Positions 17,332 through 26,336 are shown, numbered from the stretch's first letter. The stretch is 53,912 nt of DNA from Hydrogenovibrio sp. (GCA_015484555.1 WFMZ01000020.1:1-53912), one strand, 5' to 3'. Numbers and translations: made by a program. Notes: generated from the sequence alone by a model not told the origin.

Positions 17332-18414
17332 ATGAAAGATTCTATCCGCTCGAAATTGGAACTTTTAGTCGAAAGATTAGATGAGTTAAACCACTTGGTC
17401 TCTGATCCAGAAATTATTAGCAACCAAAATAAATACCGTGACCTCACCAAAGAACACGCCCAACTAACGCCTATCGTTGAAAACTTCACCGAGTTTTGCA
17501 ATGTAGAGGGTGACTTAGCAGAAGCCAAAGACATGATTGCGTCTGGCGACCCAGAACTAAAAGAAATGGGACAAGAAGAACTGCCTACGCTTAACAAGCA
17601 ACTAGAAGTGTTAGAAACCGACTTGCAGAAAATGCTACTGCCAAAAGACCCTAATGATGATGCCAACATCTTCTTAGAAATTCGTGCAGGAACCGGTGGT
17701 GATGAAGCGGCTATTTTTGCCGGCGACCTATTCCGCATGTACAGCCGTTTTGCTGAAAAAATGAAATGGCAAGTTGAAGTAGTTAACTCACAAGAAGGTG
17801 AGCATGGCGGTTACAGAGAACTCATTGCCCGCATTATTGGTGATGGCGCCTATTCGCGTTTAAAGTTTGAATCGGGTGCTCACCGTGTTCAACGCGTGCC
17901 AGCCACCGAAACACAAGGCCGAGTGCATACGTCTGCAGCTACCGTCGTTATTATGGCGGAAGTACCCGATGTAGAACAGGTAAACCTAAACCCTGCCGAC
18001 CTTCGCGTTGATACCTTCCGCGCTTCGGGTGCCGGTGGACAGCACGTCAACAAAACTGATTCGGCTATTCGTATCACCCACATTCCAACCGGCACCGTTG
18101 TTGAGTGTCAGGATGAACGTTCACAGCACAAAAACCGAGCCAGAGCCATGTCATTATTGGCTTCTCGCATCATGGACGAAAAGCAACGTGTACATGATGC
18201 TGAAATTGCAGATGAACGTAAAAGTTTGGTGGGGTCAGGAGATCGTTCTGAAAAAATTAGAACCTACAACTACCCACAAGGGCGTGTTTCAGATCACCGA
18301 ATCGGTCTAACGCTTTACCGTTTAGATGACATTATGCAAGGCAGTTTAGAACTGGTCGTTGACCCACTAATTAACGAACACCAAGCTGCTTTATTAGCCC
18401 AACTTAACGGCTAA
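17332..18414 (+). CDS. prfA: Peptide chain release factor 1
   Basis: Ends translation at UAA and UAG. The stop-codon-reading tripeptide is PAT (residues 190-192), which marks RF1 rather than RF2 (SPF). The GGQ motif that triggers peptide release is at 235-237 ([11 protein letters not shown]). The length of 360 residues is standard and no programmed frameshift is present, as expected for RF1. Its GGQ glutamine is the substrate of PrmC, encoded directly downstream. Confidence 0.98.
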   Translation: MKDSIRSKLELLVERLDELNHLVSDPEIISNQNKYRDLTKEHAQLTPIVENFTEFCNVEGDLAEAKDMIASGDPELKEMGQEELPTLNKQLEVLETDLQKMLLPKDPNDDANIFLEIRAGTGGDEAAIFAGDLFRMYSRFAEKMKWQVEVVNSQEGEHGGYRELIARIIGDGAYSRLKFESGAHRVQRVPATETQGRVHTSAATVVIMAEVPDVEQVNLNPADLRVDTFRASGAGGQHVNKTDSAIRITHIPTGTVVECQDERSQHKNRARAMSLLASRIMDEKQRVHDAEIADERKSLVGSGDRSEKIRTYNYPQGRVSDHRIGLTLYRLDDIMQGSLELVVDPLINEHQAALLAQLNG

Positions 18415-18422
18415 TATTGCCC

Positions 18423-19316
18423 ATGCAAATATCTGAAGCTATTCAGCAAGCCCGCGATGCTTTAAGTCAAGCGGGACTTAAAGATTCGCCAAAGCTAGAT
18501 GCAGAACTGTTACTGGCACACGCCCTTCAAACCAATAGAACCTTTCTATTTACCTGGCCGGAAAGAGTCATTCCTGATGCAACTTACCAAGCCTTTCAAG
18601 ACTCCCTAAACCGACGTCAACAAGGCGAACCTATCGCTTATATTTTAGGCTATCAAGAATTTTGGGGGCTTGAATTTCACGTAAACGAACACACCTTAAT
18701 TCCCCGTCCAGATACCGAGATACTGGTAGAAGAAGCTTTATCGAAAGCCAAAAATCACCAGGGGTGGTGTCAAGATAGCAGACCACCCCTGGCGTTTATG
18801 CCCTTTAGGGTAGTTTTTAAGGTTCTCGATTTAGGTACTGGCTCTGGCGCGATTATTTGCGCTTTTAAGCATGACTTTCCTGACTGCGAAGCCACCGCCG
18901 TTGACTTTAGCGCCCCCGCGCTAGCAATGGCTCAAAAAAATGCAGAACATTTAGGGTTAGACATTGAATTTTTAGAAAGCAACTGGTTTAGTGGCGTTAA
19001 AGATAGACGTTTTAGCCTTATTATCAGCAACCCACCTTACATTGAAGAAGACGATAGCCATTTAAGTGAAGGCGATGTACGCTTCGAACCCTCAAGTGCC
19101 TTAACCTCTGGCACCAGTGGTTTAGAAGATATTAGTCTTATCATCAAACAGGCCAAAAACCATTTAGAAACAAATGGTTGGCTGTTAATAGAACATGGTT
19201 ATAATCAAGCAGAAGCCGTGCAAGCCATCTTTAAAGCAGAAGGCTACCAAGCCATTGAAACCAAAGTAGATTATGGCAATAACCCCAGAATTACCTTTGG
19301 TCAGTTTGTAAATTAA
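18423..19316 (+). CDS. prmC: Release factor glutamine methyltransferase with in-frame repeat insertion
   Basis: Methylates the GGQ glutamine of release factors 1 and 2 with S-adenosylmethionine. The N-terminal helical domain ends with the LIPRPDTEILVEEAL stretch. The SAM site LDLGTGSGA starts at residue 135, and the catalytic NPPY is N203-Y206. ATG at 18423 was chosen over a TTG six bases upstream, giving 297 residues, about 20 more than E. coli PrmC. The excess lies between VEEAL and VLDLG (about residues 107-133), exactly where a copy of the dispersed palindromic repeat sits (18742-18820). The frame is kept and the conserved motifs are intact, so the protein is probably active. Confidence 0.95.
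   Translation: MQISEAIQQARDALSQAGLKDSPKLDAELLLAHALQTNRTFLFTWPERVIPDATYQAFQDSLNRRQQGEPIAYILGYQEFWGLEFHVNEHTLIPRPDTEILVEEALSKAKNHQGWCQDSRPPLAFMPFRVVFKVLDLGTGSGAIICAFKHDFPDCEATAVDFSAPALAMAQKNAEHLGLDIEFLESNWFSGVKDRRFSLIISNPPYIEEDDSHLSEGDVRFEPSSALTSGTSGLEDISLIIKQAKNHLETNGWLLIEHGYNQAEAVQAIFKAEGYQAIETKVDYGNNPRITFGQFVN
18742..18820 (+). repeat. Dispersed palindromic repeat inside prmC (full copy 2)
   Basis: A 79-base element matching the intergenic copy at 27461-27540 end to end, with changes in the loop and right arm. The left arm AAAAATCACCAGGGGTGG differs from the core by one base; the right arm is CCACCCCTGGCG; the tail is CCCTTTAGGGTAGTTTTTAA. Arms pair to give a stem of at least 11 bases. Read in the prmC frame it has no stop and encodes SKAKNHQGWC then QDSRPPLAFMPFRVVFK. 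The right arm is of the same subtype as the copy at 44361. This is an insertion into a coding region that preserved the reading frame. Confidence 0.9.
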
Positions 19317-19329
19317 CACAGAGCCCATC

Positions 19330-20103
19330 ATGACACTTAATAATCAAAACAAGTCTGAGCTAGATGACAAGGAACTAAACCGTTACAGTCGCCACATTCT
19401 ATTGCCTGAAATAGATTATGAGGGACAACTGAAGCTAACCCAATCTCATGCAGTGATATTTGGGCTAGGCGGATTGGGTTCGCCCGCTTCACTTTACTTA
19501 GCTTCAGGTGGCGTGGGCAAACTAACCTTGGTAGATTTTGATGAAGTAGACGATTCCAACCTACAGCGCCAAATAGTGCATAAAGAAAAGAATATTGGCC
19601 AGTCTAAGGTCGCTTCCGCCAAGGCGAATTTAACCGAGTTAAATCAGCTGATTGACATTAACACTATCGACACCAAACTAACCGAAGCCCAAGCAAGCAA
19701 GCTGATTCAAACGGCTGATGTAGTCTTAGATTGTACCGACAATTTTGAAAGCCGATTTTTACTGAATACACTTTGTCACCAACATAAGGTGCCGTTAGTA
19801 TCGGGTGCCGCCATTCGCTGGGAAGGGCAACTGACCACCTATGACTTTAGAGATGACAAAGCGCCCTGCTATCAATGCCTATACAAAGAAGCAGGTGAGC
19901 AAGAACTCACCTGTAGTCAAAATGGCGTGGTGTCCCCTGTTGTAGGCATGGTAGGCTCAATGCAAGCTATTGAAGCGATTAAAGCTTTAGTGGGGATTAA
20001 AACCCTGTCGGGTAAATTATTGATAATGGATGCGTACAGCATGCAGTTTCAAAAACTGAACTTAAAACCAGATCCAAACTGTCCTACTTGTCACGCTAAA
20101 TAG
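19330..20103 (+). CDS. moeB: Molybdopterin-synthase adenylyltransferase (MoeB/ThiF family)
   Basis: Activates the C-terminus of a small sulfur carrier such as MoaD by adenylation. RYSRHILLPEI at the start, the nucleotide-binding GLGGLGSPASLYLA, DDSNLQRQIVH and the SGAAIRWEGQLTTYD stretch are all E1-like MoeB features. Zinc-binding cysteine pairs are CYQC and CPTC near the end. The length of 257 residues is usual. It could also serve ThiS in thiamine synthesis. It closes the hemA operon and converges on the permease gene with a 12-base gap. The molybdoenzyme MsrP is encoded in this window. Confidence 0.88.
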   Translation: MTLNNQNKSELDDKELNRYSRHILLPEIDYEGQLKLTQSHAVIFGLGGLGSPASLYLASGGVGKLTLVDFDEVDDSNLQRQIVHKEKNIGQSKVASAKANLTELNQLIDINTIDTKLTEAQASKLIQTADVVLDCTDNFESRFLLNTLCHQHKVPLVSGAAIRWEGQLTTYDFRDDKAPCYQCLYKEAGEQELTCSQNGVVSPVVGMVGSMQAIEAIKALVGIKTLSGKLLIMDAYSMQFQKLNLKPDPNCPTCHAK

Positions 20104-20115
20104 CCAAACTGAATA

Positions 20116-20922
20116 TTACAATTCGTGGCTATCAGCCTGCTTTACGATAGGCGTCTCATGCGTAATCACTCGTTTAAACAAAATGGACACAATCACACCA
20201 AATACCCCTAAACTCCACACAATCATCGCGCCGGATGGTAAGTCAAACAAAGCGGACAGTATCAGCCCTATTGCATAGGACAGTGCGCCAAAAATAAAGG
20301 CGTAGATAAGTTGCTTCTTACCGCTTAATTTTCGCATCACCAAAGCGGGAATAATTAAGCTGGTAAACACAAGATACACGCCGACCAACTGAACAGAAAC
20401 CGTAATCGCCACTGCAAACATTAAATAAAAAGCACTGGGAAATCGGTCACCAATATGCAAAGCATACCAACTTAATAATAAAACGATATAAATAATAGCG
20501 ACCAAAATTAATTGATCATAAGAAACCCATAATATTTGCCCGATCAATAAATCTTGTAAATGCTCACCACCATGAGGATTATTAGCGAGCAATAGAATAG
20601 AGAGTGTGGCGGAAAGGACAAATAAGACACCAATGAGTGCTTCCTGAATATCGCCAAAATGTTTCTCTGCCCAACGCAGTAACCAGGCACCGAGTATGGC
20701 CATTGACACCGCCGCTACTTGTACCTTCCAAACAGAATCATCCCATCCAAATTGACTCGCCGCAATCACCCCAATACCTGCCAGTTGCGCGACCGCCAAA
20801 TCAATAAAGATAATCCCACGTTTTAAGACTAACCGCCCTAATGGGATATGTGTGGAAAGCACTAATAAACCTGCCACAAAAGCAGGCCCTAGTATCGATA
20901 AATCGAGCGATTGCCAATTCAT
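20116..20922 (-). CDS. Metal ABC transporter permease (ZnuB-like)
   Basis: Membrane component of a zinc or manganese importer of the ABC-3 family. The 268 residues hold about eight hydrophobic helices (for example VLFVLSATLSILLLANN, LILVAIIYIVLLLSWYAL and LVGVYLVFTSLIIPALVMRK). The end (ETPIVKQADSHEL) is cytoplasmic. It follows the binding-protein gene with a gap of 14 bases. No ABC ATPase (ZnuC) lies in the cluster, so the ATPase must be encoded elsewhere. The metal is taken as zinc by analogy with the neighbour. Confidence 0.85.
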   Translation of the reverse strand: MNWQSLDLSILGPAFVAGLLVLSTHIPLGRLVLKRGIIFIDLAVAQLAGIGVIAASQFGWDDSVWKVQVAAVSMAILGAWLLRWAEKHFGDIQEALIGVLFVLSATLSILLLANNPHGGEHLQDLLIGQILWVSYDQLILVAIIYIVLLLSWYALHIGDRFPSAFYLMFAVAITVSVQLVGVYLVFTSLIIPALVMRKLSGKKQLIYAFIFGALSYAIGLILSALFDLPSGAMIVWSLGVFGVIVSILFKRVITHETPIVKQADSHEL

Positions 20923-20936
20923 GCTAATGCAAGCCC

Positions 20937-21845
20937 TTAATGAGTCAAGGCCTTTGTAAGCACGCTAAAGGTTTCATCATAAAGACTAAATAAGTCTTGT
21001 GCCTTATCATCGCCCCCTACCGTAAAAGGAAGTGTAACGGCCTTAATACCACTGCGCCCTGATAACCATTCAGAGGCCCGCTTGTCTTGATAACCCGCAT
21101 GAATAATAATATCTGCGGGATTACCCTTAAGTTGCTTTAATAAATTTGATAAATGGCCTGATGATGGCGGAATACCGGGTTTTTCTTCAATAGTAGCCAC
21201 TTGTTCAAAGTGAGCAAAATCCATTAAGTAATCCCAACTATCATGTTGCACAACAAAAGTTGCCCCTTTAAAAGGTTTGAGTTGTTTTTTCCATTTTCTC
21301 ATCGACTGTTTCCAACGTTTAAGAAAATTATCTGTATTTTGTTGATAGTAACCCGCATTCTCAGGGTCAATTTTTTTCATACGCTTTACCAGCGCCTTTG
21401 CAACCAACGCAATATTTTTAGGACTGGTCTGAATATGTGGATTACCCGCCGCATGCACATCTCCCTGACTTCTATCAATTTCCTTGGGAATACCCAATAG
21501 TTTGACATAATCTGCCGCAAAAAAATAACCCGGTTGATTGACCGCTAACTTAGGGTTGCTCGCTCTGCGTAATAAAACAGGTAACCACCCCACTTCCAAA
21601 CCTGCGCCCGAGCAAACCAATAAATCTGCTTTTCGCATTTTACTAATTAAACCTGGGCGTGCTTGAATATGATGAGGATCTTGCAGCCCATTGGTGGCAG
21701 AAAAACTGTCTACCTTATTCCCACCGAGTTCTTTCACTAACGCATTCCATTCTGGCTCACAGGTAAAAACATTGATATTGGCTAGCGCAACATTCGATTG
21801 AATACCGATAATGACCACCGTCAGCATCATAATTTTTTTAAACAT
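20937..21845 (-). CDS. Metal ABC transporter substrate-binding protein (ZnuA-like)
   Basis: Periplasmic cluster A-I metal-binding protein. A signal peptide of about 22 residues ends at ALANINVF. Candidate metal ligands are the histidines of DPHHIQARPG and GNPHIQTSP, the histidine of FVVQHDSWDYL, and an acidic residue near the C-terminus (TVGGDDKAQ). The 302-residue protein lacks the histidine-rich loop found in many zinc-specific ZnuA proteins. The permease follows directly, and an outer-membrane protein precedes it by 37 bases, suggesting a three-gene metal uptake unit. Confidence 0.85.
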   Translation of the reverse strand: MFKKIMMLTVVIIGIQSNVALANINVFTCEPEWNALVKELGGNKVDSFSATNGLQDPHHIQARPGLISKMRKADLLVCSGAGLEVGWLPVLLRRASNPKLAVNQPGYFFAADYVKLLGIPKEIDRSQGDVHAAGNPHIQTSPKNIALVAKALVKRMKKIDPENAGYYQQNTDNFLKRWKQSMRKWKKQLKPFKGATFVVQHDSWDYLMDFAHFEQVATIEEKPGIPPSSGHLSNLLKQLKGNPADIIIHAGYQDKRASEWLSGRSGIKAVTLPFTVGGDDKAQDLFSLYDETFSVLTKALTH

Positions 21846-21882
21846 AATTTTTCCTAAAGACTGTCGTTAAATTTTAATGCTA

Positions 21883-23223
21883 TTAATAACTATGGGCGCC
21901 ATGCGCACCAAAGGCGACAATATATTGCAGGGTATAAACATTATAAGGTTTCCCATTAAGGTTATTAGCATCCGCTTGCAAACGCACACGACTAAACTCA
22001 CTATTAGACCAATCCATCATAATAGACTGTTGAGTAGGCGAATGATTTAAACCATCTAACAAACTGCCATCAAACTGACTAGGTAGCTGACCTGATGTTA
22101 AACGTGAAGTTCGAACCCCTAAACGCCATTGTTGTGTAAATTGATAAACTGCTTGTAAATACCAACCATCTTGATTTCTATCGAGCTTTGCATTGGTTAA
22201 GTTTGTATCTGAAAAGGTACCCGCTTCATTCCTAAATAGGTATTCACCTTGTAATTTCAGCTCTTGCTCTGAACGATTACCTTGTGGCGCCCATTTATAA
22301 ACAAAATCTGCAATAGTTAACTGGCTAATGCCCGTAAAATGGTCTGTTGAATTGGCTGTTGAAGACTGTCTATCTCTTACATCAGCATGCATATAAGACA
22401 AACCTGCTCGCCAACTATGAGACAGGCCTATATCACCTCCAACATGCGTAAAGGCTGTCCAGACACCCGCGCCTGAATTAGCCGCACCCGCGGCAGGAAA
22501 GCTATCGCCACGATAGATTTCTGTCCCCGACTCCCAATAAAGCTTAGTCGGCGCTAACCAGGTTGCCTGAATACCATCATCTCCATATTGTCCGCCCAAA
22601 AAAGCTTCATAAGGCAGAGGTCTATTAGCAAAGTCATCTGTATGAGTATGTTTGTTCGTTAAATAACCAATATCAGAAAAGAAACGCCCTGCTTTAAGGC
22701 CTAACCCATGCCCCAAGCTAAGCGTTTGAATAAATGCTTCTTCGACTGCCGCGCCCCCCCCTCCAAAAGAAATGGTGCTACTACCAAAAAACTTGTCATC
22801 AATATTAGCAGACATATTAAGCTCTGACTCACCTAATTGAAATCCTTGTGAACCAGGCCCCGATTCTGGCCCCATAAAAAAGCCGGGAAAAACATATTTA
22901 GAACCATTTTTATAGTTAACAAAACGTCCATTTAACACCACGCCGATAGCAGGGTTAAAGGTGCTGGCTGATTTTTGATTTGACTGCTGCGAAACATCAA
23001 TCGCAAGCTGATCAAGGTTGTCTTCCGCCTCATCGTTAGCCTGCTCAACGTCATTTAAACGTGATTCTAGCTCTTTTGTTCTTTTTTGATAATCTTTTTT
23101 TAGCTGATCTAAATCTGCTTTTAATTGTTTCGTAGAGGGAGTCGAAGAAGGGGTTTTGGCAAAGGCAGGCGAAAAGCTTAAACTAACCCAAAGAAGGTTG
23201 ATTAACAAAAAGTATCTCATCAT
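21883..23223 (-). CDS. Outer-membrane beta-barrel protein of the metal uptake cluster
   Basis: A 446-residue porin-like protein. The signal peptide ends at about SPAFA; residues 30-70 form a charged coiled coil (LKADLDQLKKDYQKRTKELE); the rest alternates in the manner of a beta barrel with aromatic girdles and ends in a strand finishing with tyrosine (FGAHGAHSY), as outer-membrane proteins do. Glycine-rich loops carry histidines (TNKHTHTDDF). Position directly before the ZnuA- and ZnuB-like genes suggests passage of zinc or another metal. There is no TonB box or plug, so it is not a TonB-dependent receptor. Specific function unproven. Confidence 0.75.
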   Translation of the reverse strand: MMRYFLLINLLWVSLSFSPAFAKTPSSTPSTKQLKADLDQLKKDYQKRTKELESRLNDVEQANDEAEDNLDQLAIDVSQQSNQKSASTFNPAIGVVLNGRFVNYKNGSKYVFPGFFMGPESGPGSQGFQLGESELNMSANIDDKFFGSSTISFGGGGAAVEEAFIQTLSLGHGLGLKAGRFFSDIGYLTNKHTHTDDFANRPLPYEAFLGGQYGDDGIQATWLAPTKLYWESGTEIYRGDSFPAAGAANSGAGVWTAFTHVGGDIGLSHSWRAGLSYMHADVRDRQSSTANSTDHFTGISQLTIADFVYKWAPQGNRSEQELKLQGEYLFRNEAGTFSDTNLTNAKLDRNQDGWYLQAVYQFTQQWRLGVRTSRLTSGQLPSQFDGSLLDGLNHSPTQQSIMMDWSNSEFSRVRLQADANNLNGKPYNVYTLQYIVAFGAHGAHSY

Positions 23224-23284
23224 AAAATCTCTATAAAGGTATCATTGTAAAAAAGTAAAGGTTCACTCTAAAACTATTAATTCT

Positions 23285-23308
23285 AGTAGAAGTAGAAGTA
23301 GAAGTAGA
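23285..23308. repeat. Hexanucleotide tandem repeat (AGTAGA)x4 before the OMP gene
   Basis: Four exact copies of AGTAGA, 62-85 bases upstream of the outer-membrane protein start, between its coding region and a possible promoter (minus-strand TTGTCA and TAAACT 17 bases apart near 23310-23340). Tandem repeats of this size can change copy number by slipped replication. Here that would alter leader length or promoter geometry rather than a reading frame. Confidence 0.8.
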
Positions 23309-23356
23309 TATGATAGTTTATTTTTCTTTCATATTTATGACAAAGCTATCATCTCC

Positions 23357-23374
23357 TACTATTCCAGAATAGTA
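23357..23374. promoter_or_regulatory. Operator-like perfect dyad upstream of the OMP-znuA-znuB unit
   Basis: TACTATTC, two bases, then GAATAGTA: an 18-base perfect inverted repeat in the gap between motB and the outer-membrane protein gene. It lacks a T-tract, so it looks more like a protein-binding site than a terminator. It does not match the enterobacterial Zur box that I know, so the regulator is unknown. Confidence 0.4.
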
Positions 23375-23400
23375 CAACGAAAAATAGAGAGTTCAAGACT

Positions 23401-24093
23401 TTAAGGGTTTGGTTTATTCTTAATCAAAATAACCACGCGACGGTTTAGAGAACGACCATAGGCCGTCTTATTCGAAGCCAGATTATCATTATCAGCCATT
23501 CCTTCAATTTTTAACCATTTCTGATTGACCCCCATATAGATAAAGGTTCTGGCAACCGTTGCCGAACGCGCGGCAGACAACTCCCAGTTGGAGGGAAACT
23601 GAAAGTTCGAAATAGGAATATTATCAGTAAAACCTGTAATCGTAATATATTGATCTCTCCCAACTAAACTTTCCCCTAGCTGCTCTAATTCTTCTCGCGT
23701 GCTATCGGTAATATTAGCTCGGCCACTTTCAAAAAAGCTATCTGAACGAAGCGTGATTTTAATCCCTTCAGGGGTATCTTCAATATCAATATCTTTCGGA
23801 TTTACTTTCTTCAAGGCTTCTTGAACATCCTTTACCGTCATTTCTGGCTTAGATTCTTCTTTTTTTGCCTTGCTAACCGGAGGGGTTTCAGACTTAATGA
23901 GTTCTGCAGCACCACCATTTTCACCTAACACCGACTCAACAAAGGCTTGACGTTTTTCAGGGTCAATAATTGAAGCTAGCCACATGACTAGAAAAAAAAC
24001 CATCAGTACCGTCATCAAGTCCGCTAGCGCTATTTCCCAAGCCCCGCTTTCTTCAGACTCTTCACATCGTTTTTTTCTAGACATTTTTAACAC
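23401..24093 (-). CDS. motB: MotB-type stator protein
   Basis: Stator subunit that anchors an ion-driven motor to peptidoglycan. A short cytoplasmic start is followed by one membrane helix (ADLMTVLMVFFLVMWLA) with the ion-binding aspartate D25, a linker and an OmpA-like domain (about residues 100-225) with NWELSAARSATVAR and GRSLNRRVVI. The 230-residue length is on the short side for MotB. It follows the motA gene by 13 bases. No flagellar structural genes are in the window. Ion choice (proton or sodium) cannot be settled. Confidence 0.85.
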   Translation of the reverse strand: MLKMSRKKRCEESEESGAWEIALADLMTVLMVFFLVMWLASIIDPEKRQAFVESVLGENGGAAELIKSETPPVSKAKKEESKPEMTVKDVQEALKKVNPKDIDIEDTPEGIKITLRSDSFFESGRANITDSTREELEQLGESLVGRDQYITITGFTDNIPISNFQFPSNWELSAARSATVARTFIYMGVNQKWLKIEGMADNDNLASNKTAYGRSLNRRVVILIKNKPNP

Positions 24094-24106
24094 CTAAACT
24101 CTCTAT

Positions 24107-24937
24107 TTATCTTGGAATTTCAAATTCTACGGGGACTCGCTGGCGCGCAATTTCATTTGCCATTGAGGGAGAAACGCCATTTGCAAAAGCATTTAAAAAA
24201 GAAGCCCCTACTTCTAGCATCGATCTATCTTGTCTAATCATCACTTCTATCGCATGAGAAAAAGGAGCCACTACTGCAAAAGCCACAAAAATACCTGTTA
24301 AGGTACCCACTAATGCTGCGCCAACTGAACTACCAATTTTTGCCACATCCATGTCCCCGCCTAGTAGATTCATGGTTAAGATAATACCCATTACCGCAGC
24401 CACAATACCAAAGCCTGGCAAAAGGTTCCCTATTTTCCCCGTCGCCCTTGGTACCTCCATCATCGAATGAATAATATCTTCAATTTGTGCCTCTAAGTAA
24501 TATTCATACTTTAAACTTTTAGGCGGGTTTAGCAGTAAATAAGAAAAGTTATCAGCAATAAACTTGCGCAACTCCCTATGCTTCATGACGGCAGGGTATT
24601 TTGCAAAAATAGAACTCTCTTCCGGTGCAAGTACATGCTTTTCTAAAGCCAGAATACCTTTTGACCTCGCCAGCTTGGCTATTTCATCTAACAAAGCAAA
24701 CATTTCTGTATAAATCTTTTTATTAACACGCCCACCCTTAAAGAATCGCCCTAGGTACACCATGGTTTTTTTCCAGACATAAACAGGTGTAGAGGCCATA
24801 AAAACCCCTAAGGCAATGCCTAAAATAACAATTAATTCCGCAGGATGCCATAGTGAAAGCAGCTCTCCACCTTCCATCATGAAGCCACCAAAGAAGCTGC
24901 CTAATATAATAAATATAGCAAAAGGTTTTGAAATCAT
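24107..24937 (-). CDS. motA: MotA-type stator protein
   Basis: Four-helix membrane subunit that forms the ion channel with MotB and pushes on the rotor. Hydrophobic helices lie near residues 5-22, 33-52, 165-190 and 205-230; GFGIVAAVMGIILTM and GAALVGTLTGIFVAFAVVAPF are the conserved third and fourth helices. The cytoplasmic loop is charged as expected. The 276-residue length is typical. It heads the motAB pair 124 bases after nudE; I saw no sigma-28 promoter. Confidence 0.87.
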   Translation of the reverse strand: MISKPFAIFIILGSFFGGFMMEGGELLSLWHPAELIVILGIALGVFMASTPVYVWKKTMVYLGRFFKGGRVNKKIYTEMFALLDEIAKLARSKGILALEKHVLAPEESSIFAKYPAVMKHRELRKFIADNFSYLLLNPPKSLKYEYYLEAQIEDIIHSMMEVPRATGKIGNLLPGFGIVAAVMGIILTMNLLGGDMDVAKIGSSVGAALVGTLTGIFVAFAVVAPFSHAIEVMIRQDRSMLEVGASFLNAFANGVSPSMANEIARQRVPVEFEIPR

Positions 24938-25061
24938 AATTAAGTTCTTTTTATAAAAAATTTATCTAGCAGTAATTAAGCAATAAAAAGACCAAGTTTA
25001 AATAAGCGTTTTAATAGCCACCTCTTTTAATCTTAAACATAATGTAAAGACCACCTTCTAG

Positions 25062-25616
25062 CTAGATCAGACCCTTTTCGATCAAATAAATCATCACAGC
25101 AGCATAAGATCGCCCTTCCGTAAAGCAAGGTTCTTTAAGCAGGTTTTTCCAATCTGAAATAGGCCAGTGAATGACCTCTAGTGGCTCTGGTTCGTCACCT
25201 TCGGCACTTTGGACAAGTAAATCTTCCGCCAAAACAATATGTGTTTTGTGGGTCATATAGCCTGATGCTAATGACACTGTGTCCAATAATCTGACCTGTT
25301 TAGGTAAAAAACCAATTTCTTCCATACTCTCACGCTTAGCGGCTTCAGCCCAACCTTCTCCAGGGTCAACCTTACCTTTTGGAAAGGTCAGTTCGTAATG
25401 TTCAAGCCCCGCTGCATACTCTTTGATTAAGACAAAGTGACCCTCTAAAACGGCTACTATTAAAACCGCGCCATTCGGTGAGCTGACCATCCGTTCGTAT
25501 TCTGCTTTCACTCCATTATTAAATTGAAGCGATAAAGCTTCTACGGTAAAAATACGTGATTGAAGTGCCACTTTTTTGGCTAGAATACGGGGAAGAGTAG
25601 GATTTGATTTTTTCAT
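25062..25616 (-). CDS. nudE: ADP compounds hydrolase NudE
   Basis: Nudix hydrolase acting on ADP-ribose, Ap3A and NADH-type dinucleotides. The Nudix box GKVDPGEGWAEAAKRESMEEIGF, at about residues 75-97, has all its required acidic residues. The RILAKKVALQSRIF start and the length of 184 residues match NudE. It diverges from the yrfG phosphatase with 30 bases between them, the arrangement also found in E. coli, which supports both names. Confidence 0.9.
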   Translation of the reverse strand: MKKSNPTLPRILAKKVALQSRIFTVEALSLQFNNGVKAEYERMVSSPNGAVLIVAVLEGHFVLIKEYAAGLEHYELTFPKGKVDPGEGWAEAAKRESMEEIGFLPKQVRLLDTVSLASGYMTHKTHIVLAEDLLVQSAEGDEPEPLEVIHWPISDWKNLLKEPCFTEGRSYAAVMIYLIEKGLI

Positions 25617-25646
25617 CCTTAAATTTTACAAAAAAATGGATTTCTA

Positions 25647-26321
25647 ATGGAAATAAAAAGCTTAAATCTACCCTGGCATGAAATTGACACCGTCTTATTA
25701 GATATGGACGGCACGCTACTAGACCTTCATTTTGACTGGCATTTTTGGATGACTTATTTACCAGGCATTTATGCCAAAGAAAATAACTTAACCCTAGCAG
25801 AAGCCAACGAATTTTTGCATACCAAAATCCATTCTCAAACAGGCACATTAAATTGGTACTGCTTAGACTATTGGACGGAACAGTTGGCTTTGCCCGTAGC
25901 AGCATTAAAACAAGACTTGAAACATCTAATTAAACCACACCCAGGTGTTATGGAATTTTTACAGTGGCTAAAGGCTGAAAAAAAGCACGTCATCATGGTC
26001 ACCAATGCACACAGAGATAGTTTATCGATTAAGCTAGAAATGACTGAAATTGGAGATTACTTTGATGAAATCATCAGCGCACATGACTATCAAAAGCCTA
26101 AAGAAAATATTCAGATATGGAAAGATATTCAAACAGACATTCCTTACAACCCAGCTAAAACATTGTTGCTAGACGACAACCTGACCGCCCTAACCACGGC
26201 ACAAGAATTTGGCATTAAACATTGTATTGCCGCCACCTTTGTCAGCGATAAAATGGATAAAATTGACCCTAAGCAGTTTCCTTACATTGAAAACTTAACC
26301 GAGCTGTTACCCGCAAAATAA
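25647..26321 (+). CDS. yrfG: GMP/IMP nucleotidase (HAD family, YrfG)
   Basis: Removes phosphate from purine nucleotides. HAD motif I is LLDMDGTLLDLHFD (aspartates near residues 19 and 21), motif II is VTNAH, the conserved lysine is in QKPKENIQIW, and motif IV is LLLDDN. The DWHFWMTYLPGIYA stretch is characteristic of YrfG. Length 224 residues. It diverges from nudE and ends 15 bases before the convergent rsuA. Confidence 0.9.
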   Translation: MEIKSLNLPWHEIDTVLLDMDGTLLDLHFDWHFWMTYLPGIYAKENNLTLAEANEFLHTKIHSQTGTLNWYCLDYWTEQLALPVAALKQDLKHLIKPHPGVMEFLQWLKAEKKHVIMVTNAHRDSLSIKLEMTEIGDYFDEIISAHDYQKPKENIQIWKDIQTDIPYNPAKTLLLDDNLTALTTAQEFGIKHCIAATFVSDKMDKIDPKQFPYIENLTELLPAK

Positions 26322-26336
26322 CACCTTAGGACGTCC

